Shown here piece by piece: positions 55,831 through 64,000 of a stretch of 64,000 nt of DNA. This DNA comes from Halichondria panicea (Eukaryota > Porifera > Demospongiae > Suberitida > Halichondriidae), in assembly GCF_963675165.1 (NCBI RefSeq), contig NC_087387.1, positions 5,482,990-5,546,989 of the forward strand, given 5' to 3'. Under the pieces are notes generated by a model. The model did no database searches and was not told where the DNA came from. It worked only from the letters and a program-made list of their open reading frames with translations. Both the position numbers and the translations under genes were made by a program. The number at the start of each line of letters is the position of its first letter. The stretch's first letter is position 1.

Positions 55831-57212
55831 ATGTTGTTAATCATTTCAACTATCGGCACTGCTCAACAAGGTATGTTCATCAAGTAATTCTATAGTACAT
55901 GAGTTTACTGTGTAAATACAGAGTGCTTCAATGGACAAGTTCGTAAACTTCATTCCAATCTCCTTGAGTATTGTTACAACGGAGAATGGAGATTGATCTA
56001 TTACTCAGAGAGTCAGTGGAGTAGTTGGGAAATGACAAAGCCTGTGTGTGCACAGCTGGGTTACCAGGATTTTTTTGGTGATAATAATATTGACAATAGC
56101 GTGTAAGAAGTATACACAGGTCTGCATATTTCTAATAGGAATGATGCGAGGGGAAAGTCGCAGTGGTGCAGGAAAATTAGTCACTCTGAGTGAATGCAAT
56201 GGACCAGGATTAACAGGATGCATAGAGACGCCTAGTGACGACAACTGTACTGAGTGCTCTCTTGTGTTTCTACTGTGTACCGCAGGTTCATCCAATATAC
56301 TGTCATTCTCATGCAGAAAAAAAATGTATTATACAGCTGAATGCACTGATGGAGAGATAAGACTGGTGGGTGGATCTACTGACAGAGAGGGACGAGTGGA
56401 GGTGTGTGTGGGAACTTCTCTAACTGTATGGAGGACAGTTTGCATTGGCAGTCAAGAACTGGCAGGAGCCGTTTGTTCACAAATGGGATACATCTTTGAA
56501 GGTAACAAGGATCAATAACATTGCTCTTAATACCAATAGCTCTACCTACAGAGAGTATTGTGGCAAATAACTCATTTCCTCTTGGAGCATTTCCAGAGCA
56601 CAAACTAAACTGTACACAAACCAATGAAGTATGGCACTGTAGTCCAGTTGAACAACAATGTGACAGCTTCGTGGAGCTTGGTGTTGTTTGTATAAACTAT
56701 GAGGAGTTTTATGAACGTTCAAGGAACAGCACACCATCTACACAGTTGCTTCCTATAGAATGCACCCCCAGCAATGAAAGAGGCACTACTAGTTCTACAT
56801 GTGCTGACAATTCCACCACCTTCATTGCTGGCATTGGTGTACTGGTGGCTCTGTTACTAACCCTAACCCTAACCCTAACCCTAACCCTAGCTGTATCAGT
56901 TGGTTGGATAGTGTCCTGTGTTATTCTACTCAGGAGAGGACAGACTGTGTACAACCAACAGTGAGTGGCCCTAAACACACACCTCATGTTTACCCATACT
57001 AATGTGTTGTTCTTACTAGATGTTGTTTACTGCTATTCCCACACAGTGTTGATGCAGGTACTATCTCAACAAGGAGCAATCAGAGCCACACACAGCAGGA
57101 CATCAAGACACAGCTCTACGCTGAGGCCACTCCTCCTGATACAACCTACAGTAGACTGATAAACAGACAGAGGAAATTGCTACCTACGATTACGCTGATC
57201 CCAACCAGATAA
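55831..57212 (+). CDS. SRCR receptor unit U (truncated tail B, telomeric repeat in TM)
   Basis: Exons: 55831-55870 (the usual upstream ATG is lost; ATG at 55831 gives a short hydrophobic leader MLLIISTIGTAQQ), 55922-56077, 56139-56285, 56337-56501, 56552-56960 and 57047-57212. Domain 1 has lost a Cys (LIYYS for LICYS). Domain 2 has an insert (GTSLTVWRTVC) shared with unit O. In the TM region (CCCTAA)5 adds ten residues (TLTLTLTLTL) at 56860-56889 in frame. The tail B exon carries the 10-nt deletion after TTYSRL, so it ends INRQRKLLPTITLIPTR and lacks the later tyrosines; the unused remainder to about 57420 is still recognisable. Probably expressible but altered; a decaying gene is the alternative. 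Confidence 0.65.
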
Positions 57213-57420
57213 GAGTAGAGTGTTCCCAAGCAACCAACCCACCACCAGTGAGTGGTGAAGCTATCGTGAGGGAAGAGGAGTTCTACATTTCTGAGGATCA
57301 CACGTACGCAGCTGTCAATAAGAAAGCCATGAAGAAAAAGAAGCCGAAGAATGCAGAATCTGATGGAGAGGGAGAGAGTGAAGCCACGCCTCCTTTTGTC
57401 AGAACCCTGGCTGAAGTGTA

Positions 57421-58058
57421 GGGTGGTGGTGACTGAACACCGTGAACTGAGATATTGACACTAACTAATGCTGCCTGTAAAACGTCCATGCATAGTAGTT
57501 AGAGAGTGAATACACAAAATGGGTGATATATTGTACTGTAGTACACACACATAATTATTATAACATTATGAGAGTGCCTTTTCAGTTTCATAAGGAAGTT
57601 AAAGATAAAAATGTTGGCAACTAGGTGATTCGTTTTATAATACGTATACAGGAAACTGAATTGAGGATCAAATAAGAATAACAGTGGACATTTGCTGCAT
57701 CAAGTACATCAAGTAAGAGTCATGGAAACTGACCAATCCGAGTGCCTGGAGACTTGCCTCGAGGTAACAATACCAAATTGTCATTATTAATCACACATTT
57801 CAGACAGAAATACTGAATACATCATTATTATGCATGCGTTTGCTCTCTATAATTATAATTATGCGACCCCCAAACCCTGCCAGCTAGAATAGCCTACATG
57901 GCAATTAGGACAAGATTTCTCAGTGATTGCTAAATAATTAGGCATACATGTTGATACAGGTTGTTGATGCAGGATGTATAGATTCAATTGACATAACCAA
58001 CAACTGGGTATAGCTATTATATGCCATTCCCTCTAAGAACTGACGACTCTCGGTCATC
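57421..58058. other. Spacer between units U and V
   Basis: No gene seen. The part after 57870 (GCCTACATGGCAATTAGG, GTGATTGCTAAATAA) is diverged from the spacer at 12300-12360 and 37060-37110. Confidence 0.45.
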
Positions 58059-59768
58059 ATGCAAGTCTCAAATTTCATTCTGCTATTAACTGTTGTCACC
58101 ACTGTCACAGCACAACCAGGTATACAATACTTATGACTGTAGATCAGAGCAACACTCTGAGAATTGCGTACAGAATGTTTAGACGGACAAATTCGTCTTC
58201 CTGAAGTAACAGACACACTTCTTGAGTACTGTCACCATGAAGAATGGAGATGGATCTGTCATGATGAAAGTCAGTGGAATATCGAGAGATCAGTAGCTAC
58301 CTGTGCACAATTGGGATATTCGGATCAATTTGGTAAGTAAGATGTGTCCTAAAGTTATACAAAGAGTAAAGTACCTCTGCTTAGTTTATAAGATCAAATT
58401 AATAGGACTAGCAACCAGGAATTCTCAGAATGGTTCAAGAAGAGTAGTCACTCTGAGTGACTGCAATGGACCAAGACTAACAGAGTGTATGGTGACACCC
58501 AATGACAGCTGCAACTCTCTTGTGCATCTATTATGTTCCAAGGGTTAGTATAACTATTTGTAGAGATGCATAATGTTATGCACTACTAAATGTACATACA
58601 TAATAAGTTACCTGTGCTGCTGGTAGAGAGACAAGACTGGTGAATGGATCCACTGACAGAGAGGGACGAGTGGAGGTGTGTGTGGTTGGTCCTGCCAGTC
58701 GATGGAGGACAGTTTGTACTGGCAGTCAAGAACTGGCAAGAGCTGTTTGTTTACGAATAGGAATTGAAAGTTTAGTGTTAGAAGGTGATGATCATAAATT
58801 ATTATAATTATAAGCCATTTATTTAAATCAATGACTGCTGATAGCACAAGTACATATATAATTATATACAGGAAGCACTGTGGCAGTAACTAACTCATTT
58901 CCTCCTGGAGCATTTCCAGAGCACAGCCTGGAGTGCAAGCCGGCATCAAATGGAGATTTGCGCTGTAGCCCAGTTAAAGGATGTGACAGCTTTGTGGAGC
59001 TTGAAGTTATTTGTAAGAACTACGAAGATCTACGCAATGAATGTTCTAGGACTAGTACACTGCCTACATTGTCAACTAGAGCACATGCAAATACACTGTT
59101 GCCTAATACAACAAGTGGCCCTATCAAATCAGACTTTGACAATTCAACCACCATCATCATTGTTGATAATTCCACCACCTTCATTGCTGTCATTGGTGTA
59201 CTGGTGGCTCTGTTACTAGCTGTATCACTTGGTTGGATAGTGTCCTGTGTTATTCTACTCAGGGGAGGACAGACTGTGCACAAACAACAGTGAGTGGTCC
59301 TAAACACACACCTCATGTTTACCCATGCATACTAATGTGTTGTTCTTACTAGATTGTTGTTTACTGCTATTCTCACACAGTGTTGATGCAGGTACTATCT
59401 CAACAAGCAATCAGAGCTACACACAACAGGACATCAACACACAGCTCTACGCTGAGGCCACCCCACCTGATACTACTGCAACCTACAGTAGACTGAAGAG
59501 AAGTGATAAACAGACGGAGGAAATTGCTACCTACGATTATGCTGATCCCAACCAAATAAGAGTAGAGCTTTCCCAAGCAACCAACCCACCACCAGTGAGT
59601 GGTGAAGCTATCGTGAGAGAAGAGGAGTTCTACATTGCTGAGGATCACACATACGCAGCTGTCAATAAGAAAGCCAAGAAAAAAAAGAAGCCGAAGAATG
59701 CAGAATCTGATGGAGAAGGAGAGAGTGAAGCCCCGCCTCCTTTTGTCAGCACCCTGGCTGAAGTGTAG
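58059..59768 (+). CDS. SRCR receptor unit V (tail B, intact)
   Basis: Six exons, open for 446 residues: 58059-58119 (signal MQVSNFILLLTVVTTVTAQ), 58174-58332, 58406-58543, 58608-58784, 58872-59289 (half of domain 2, stalk and TM together) and 59381-59768. It is the most diverged intact member: domain 2 reads TRLVNGSTDREGRVEV, VVGPASRWRTVC, ARAVCLRIG, and LRCSPVKGC. The stalk is long and Thr/Asn-rich with a repeated DNSTT. TM VLVALLLAVSLGWIVSCVILL. Tail B is complete (TATYSRL, TYDYADP, FYIAEDHTYAAV, KKAKKKKKP, STLAEV). Exon 4 has acceptor ATAATAAG, weaker than the usual TTTCAG. Donor of the last intron gives CAG-TGA. Confidence 0.85.
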
Positions 59769-59989
59769 ATAAGGGTGACGGAACATTGAATGTGAACTGA
59801 ACATCGTACAGGCTGTAAGACGTCCATAGTAGTAGTATAGAGAGAGTGAATACACAAAATCAGTTATTTATATAATTATGTATACTGTATTACGCTAAAA
59901 TGTGATAGTTCACTTCAGTTTTAAATTCATACATTGCCATTTCTTGACAAAAGCATATTTCCCAATGGTGTCTGGAGGTACCACTGTAA

Positions 59990-60283
59990 AAGGTAATACA
60001 CGTGATAACAATTCCACCACCTCCATTGCTGGCATTGGTGTACTGGTGGCTCTGCTACTAGCTGTATCAGTTGGTTGGATAGTGTCCTGTGTTATTCTAC
60101 TCAGGAGAGGACAGACTGTGCACAAACAACAGTGAGTGGCCCTAAACACACACCTCATGTTTACCCATACTAATGTGTTGTTCTTACTAGATGTTGTTTA
60201 CTGCTATTCCCACACAGTACGTACGTGTTGATGCAGGTACTATCTCAACAAGCTATCAGAGCTACACACAACAGGACATCAAC
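59990..60283 (+). pseudogene. Type B TM/tail fragment W
   Basis: A TM-coding stretch (DNNSTTSIAGIGVLVALLLA, RRGQTVHKQ) ending at donor GTGAGT (about 60132), then the start of a tail B exon (near 60230, VDAGTISTS-like) broken after ACAGGACATCAACGCC. An insertion (GTACGTAC) disrupts the tail acceptor region. No ectodomain exons. Confidence 0.7.
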
Positions 60284-60575
60284 GCCTTGGATTTTGCATA
60301 ATAATTTATGAGCAAAATGATAAATTGTCTCGTGTCATAGTTAAAAATGAAAAAGTCTACTCTATATACTGCTATCTAGCAATACAATGATTAAAGTGAT
60401 TACATCAGCAATGATATGCATCAAGTGCATTTCTCATAGAGCCGAAACTACTGGCTATAGCTTACAGGAACAGGAAATTACTGCAGTGGTAAATATACGT
60501 AAGGTGTATACATCCTGTACACAATTGCATGATACTTGAATTCAACTTGAATAGCCACTGCGTACAGCCATCAAA

Positions 60576-62176
60576 ATGCAAGTCACAAGCTTATTGCTGT
60601 TGGTTACTACTGCTATTGTTACAGCTCAGTCATTAGGTATATAGTTATGTGTGTACTCAATAGACCACATTCTGAATATTGCAATGCAGAATGCTTCAAT
60701 GGACAACTTCGTGAATCTAATGCAACATTTGTTGAGTACTGTTATGATGGAGAATGGAGACAAATCTGTTCCAGAAACAGTCAGTGGGATACTAATATGT
60801 CTGTGGCTGCCTGTACAGAACTGGGCTACAGTGAATCTGGTAAGTTAACTATCGTAATGGGAATAAATTAACGTGGTTTTTCGTTTTAGAGATAATTACA
60901 ATTAGAACAGTGTGTCTAGATGAAAATCCTCTAAAAGTGTTCATTCTGAGTGACTGCAAAGAACCAGGGCTAACCAATTGCACAGTGAAATCTAGTGACA
61001 TTTGTACTACCCCATGCTCTGTTGGGAGTTTACGAATATGCAACACAGGTTGGTCATGATTTTCAGAGTAAATATTCACCTGAAACAATTTTGAATTTCA
61101 GCTAACTGCACTGATGGAGAGATACGACTGGTGGGTGGACCCACTAACAGAGAGGGACGAGTGGAGGTGTGTGTGGGTGGCAGGCGATGGAGGACAATTT
61201 GCACTGGCAGTCAAAAACTGGCAGGAGCCATTTGTTCACAAATGGGATACATATTTGAAGGTAACAGAGGATCAATGACATTGATCCAAAATTATACTTC
61301 TCTAACAGGAAGCGCTGTGGCAGTAACTAACACATTTCCTCATGGGGCATTTCCAGAGTACAGACTAAACTGTACACAACTAAGCAATACATGGCACTGT
61401 AGTCTAGTTGAACAACAATGTGACAGCTTTGTGGAGCTTGGAGTTGTTTGTAGGAGCAATGAAGATATATACAATGAATGTTCAATTTGCAACACACTAT
61501 CTCCACTGTGTACTAATATGGGAGAAACAAATTTGCTTACCACATTAGGCACCACCGATAATGAAAGAGGCACTACACGTGCTGGAAATTCCACCACCTT
61601 TATTGGCATTGGTGTACTGGTGGCTCTGTTACTAGCTGTATCAGTTGGTTGGATAGTGTCCTGTGTTATTCTACTCAGAAGAGGACACATTGTGCACAAA
61701 CAACAGTGAGTGGTCCTAAACACACACCTCATGTTTACCCATACTAATGTGTTGTTCCTACTAAATGTTGTTTACTGCTATTCTCACACAGTGTTGATGC
61801 AGGTACTATCTCAACAAGGAGCAATCAGAGCTACACACAACAGGACATCAACACACAGCTCTACGCTGAGGCCACCCCTCCTGATACAACCTACAGTAGA
61901 CTGAACAGAAGTGATAAACAGACGAAGGAAAGTGCTACCTACGATTACGCTGATCCCAAACAGATAAGAGTAGAGCTTTCCCAAGCAACCAACCCACCAC
62001 CAGTGAGTAGTGAAGCTATCGTGAGAGAAGAGGAGTTCTACATTGCTGAGGATCACACGTACGCAGCTGTCAATAAGAAAGCAAAGAAGAAAAAGAAGCC
62101 AAAGAATGCAGAATCTGATAGAGAGGGAGAGGAGGAAGTCCCGCCTCCTTTTGTCAGTACCATGGCTGAAGTTTAG
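60576..62176 (+). CDS. SRCR receptor unit X (tail B, intact)
   Basis: Six exons, open for 436 residues: 60576-60636 (signal MQVTSLLLLVTTAIVTAQ), 60690-60839, 60890-61048, 61102-61260, 61309-61705 and 61792-62176. Domain 1 (ECFNGQLRESN, EYCYDGEWRQIC, CTELGYSES, LTNCTV, CNTG) is of the same kind as tail A units A, E and I. Domain 2 IRLVGGPTNREGRVEV, WRTIC, AGAICSQMGY, WHCSLVEQQC, ELGVVC. TM VLVALLLAVSVGWIVSCVILL. Tail B complete, ending STMAEV. Thus a unit-A-like ectodomain coupled to tail B. The donor again forms CAG-TGA. Confidence 0.86.
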
Positions 62177-62658
62177 GGTGGGGGTGACTGAACACTGCAT
62201 GTGAACTGAGATATTGAACATTACTGGCTGTAAGACGTCCATAGTAGTAGTATAGAGAGAGTGAATACACAAAATCGGTTATTATGTACTGTAGTACGCT
62301 CAATTTAGAAGGAAGAAAATTATAATTGACATTTCTTGACAAAAGGCTATTCCCCAATAGTATCCATTTTATGGATGTACCACTGTACGGCAATTCGTAT
62401 TAGTGCCCTTGTAGTGATCTCAGTCCTTAACCACTACGAGCCAATACATTGCTTTGTGGCACTCATTGCCATATGTAATCTAATGTCGTAAAGCGTGAAA
62501 TTTTATATTTCGTCTAATGGCCTCTCAAGGTATTTCGTTGAATAAATTCGTGGGTTGACTGGTACTGAAAGCACTTCCAGGCCACGCCTTTAATCTTTGC
62601 ATATTAAGCAGTAATTAGGAACCATTTTCGTGGAATTAATTTTTGTGTAGGATTGCTA
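62177..62658. other. Spacer behind unit X
   Basis: No gene. A decayed MITE copy of the ATAGCGCGAAATTTT family (about 62489-62650) abuts the broken start of fragment Y, so the 5' truncation of Y may lie at this element. Confidence 0.5.
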
Positions 62659-63327
62659 ACACTATCTACACAGTTGCCTCCTATAGAATTTACCCCCAGA
62701 AATGAAAGAGGCACTAGATCCACACGTGCTAACAATTCCACCACCTTCATTGCTGGCATTGGTGTACTGGTGGTTCTGTTACTAGCTCTATCAGTTGGTT
62801 GGATAGTGTCCTTTGTTATTCTACTCAGGAGAGAGGACAGGCTGTGCACAAACAACAGTGAGTGGCCCTAAACACACACCTCATGTTTACCCATACTAAT
62901 GTGTTGTTTCTACTAAATGTTGTTTACTGCTATTCCCATACAGTGTTGATGCAGGTACTATCTCAACAAGGAGCAATCAGAGCTACACACAACAGGACAT
63001 CAACACACAGCTCTACGCTGAGGCCACCCCTCCTGATACAACCTACAGTAGACTGAACAGAAGTGATAAACAGACGGAAGAAATTGCTACCTACGATTAC
63101 GCTGATCCCAACCAGATAAGGGTAGAGTGTCCCAAGCAACCAACCCACCACCAGTGAGTGATGAAACTATCGTGAGAGAAGAGGAGTTCTACATTGCTGA
63201 GGATCACACGTACGCAGCTGTCAATAAGAAACCCAAGAACAAAAAGAAGCCAAAGAATGCAGAATCTAATGGAGAGGGAGAGAGTGAAGCCACGCCTCCA
63301 TTTGTCAGCACCCTGGCTGAAGTGTAG
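62659..63327 (+). pseudogene. Type B stalk/TM/tail fragment Y
   Basis: Stalk plus TM (LSTQLPPIEF ... STTFIAGIGVLVVLLLALSVGW) from 62659 to about 62849, with a 2-nt insertion (RRED for RRGQ) before the donor. The tail B exon (62944-63327) has one base deleted at GTAGAGTGTCCC, which shifts it to a stop just after the proline triplet; downstream EFYIAEDHTYAAV and the lysine-rich end remain legible. No ectodomain. Confidence 0.75.
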
Positions 63328-63563
63328 GGTGGGGTGAGGGAACACTGTGAACTGGGAGTGAGTCAGACATTGAACTTTACTGACTGAAATTAACTGTAAG
63401 ACATTCATAATTATAGTATATATTATATAGAGAGAGATTGAATACACGATTCATTACACCAACAGATTAGTACAATTATATTAGTATTAGAGAGTAAACC
63501 TTCTAAGTCGCAGTTTTAAAAAGGAAGTATATAAAGATCACTCAGCTCTTATAGTAGTCAACA

Positions 63564-64000
63564 TGACAGTTTTGAACATACTACTGCTATCTAGATAGTG
63601 TCCCTGTTACTTCAACTCAACAACAACAAGGTATGTAAACCATACACCTATAATAGGCTTTGAATTTCCATGAATTGTTTACAGAATGTTTGAATGGACA
63701 ACTTCGAGAAACTACTTCTAATTCCCTGGAGTACTGTTACCATGCCATGAAGAATGGACATTAGTCTGCCATGATGACAGTCAGTGGAACCAAGAGAGGA
63801 CAATTGTATACACACAACTGGGTTACAGTGCTCTGGTAAGTTAATTATCAAGTGAGGAGTAGAATACTTTGTGTATATATGGAATAGCAAATGAGCCCCA
63901 CTACACAAAGGAAATGTGTCACACTGACTAACTGCAGTGAACCCAGGACAGCATCTCACAGAATGCATGGTCACGGCCAGTGACAACTGTACTAGAGTAG
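63564..64000 (+). pseudogene. SRCR receptor unit Z, 5' pseudogene at window edge
   Basis: Exon 1 (from 63564, MTVLNILLLS then TAG), exon 2 (63685 to about 63835, insertion CATGCCATGAAG breaks the frame) and an exon 3 remnant to 63998, ending ACTAGAGTAG as in unit T. It may continue beyond the window. Confidence 0.7.

Noticed and set aside
62904-63151. Minus-strand hydrophobic ORFs repeated across tail B units
   Set aside because: They recur only because tail B exons are duplicated; they are the antisense of the tail coding strand.

Overview
This window looks like a genomic segment of an early-branching animal, most likely a demosponge (inferred). It is AT-rich, its genes have many very short introns (about 45-70 bp, GT-AG), and it is packed with small inverted-repeat transposons. 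It carries a tandem, actively rearranging array of genes for two-domain scavenger-receptor-cysteine-rich (SRCR) membrane receptors. Sponges are known for SRCR expansions, but no species marker was seen.

About 25 whole, broken or fragmentary receptor units lie in the same (+) orientation. The canonical gene has exon 1 = signal peptide, exons 2+3 = a divergent first SRCR-like domain, exons 4+5 = a clear second SRCR domain, exon 6 = stalk plus transmembrane (TM) helix (in several units fused to exon 5), and exon 7 (6) = cytoplasmic tail. Every ectodomain intron is phase 1 and the last intron is phase 2. Two tails use this same phase-2 junction. Tail A (about 60 aa) carries LTYAVV, NPAYEAV and HTYDVV tyrosine motifs. 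Tail B (about 130 aa) carries TTYSRL, TYDYADP and FYIAEDHTYAAV plus a lysine-rich end. Units whose spliced reading frame is open from ATG to stop are C (4560-5944), F (15580-17041) and R (47092-49096) with tail A, and S (52928-54592), V (58059-59768) and X (60576-62176) with tail B. A chimera M/N (34224-36788) could also be functional. The others are pseudogenes or fragments. R and S share nearly identical 5' halves but carry different TM/tail modules.

Layout: 1-6 kb units A, B, C with a truncated arylsulfatase fragment on the minus strand; 6-13 kb pseudogenes D and E with large insertions; 13.4-15 kb a nested foldback/MULE-like element; 15.6-20.4 kb unit F and the best-preserved sulfatase 5' fragment; 20.8-23.1 kb repeats; 23.5-28.9 kb pseudogenes H and I and another sulfatase fragment; 28.9-32.25 kb a 5'-truncated Ty3/gypsy retrotransposon that has replaced the first exons of unit L; 34.2-36.8 kb inverted unit M and unit N; 37.9-41.7 kb pseudogene O and sulfatase fragment 4; 43.8-46.9 kb pseudogene Q and a Crypton-type recombinase; 47-64 kb units R to Z, where tail B dominates.

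Functional reading (inference): the array encodes surface recognition receptors with inhibitory-like or adaptor-binding tyrosine tails. It diversifies by duplication, exon exchange and pseudogenisation, as immune or allorecognition clusters do. The start of each 5' donor completes a stop codon (AAG-TAA in tail A genes, CAG-TGA in tail B genes), so keeping the last intron would give a tail-less receptor. No rRNA, tRNA or CRISPR was recognised.
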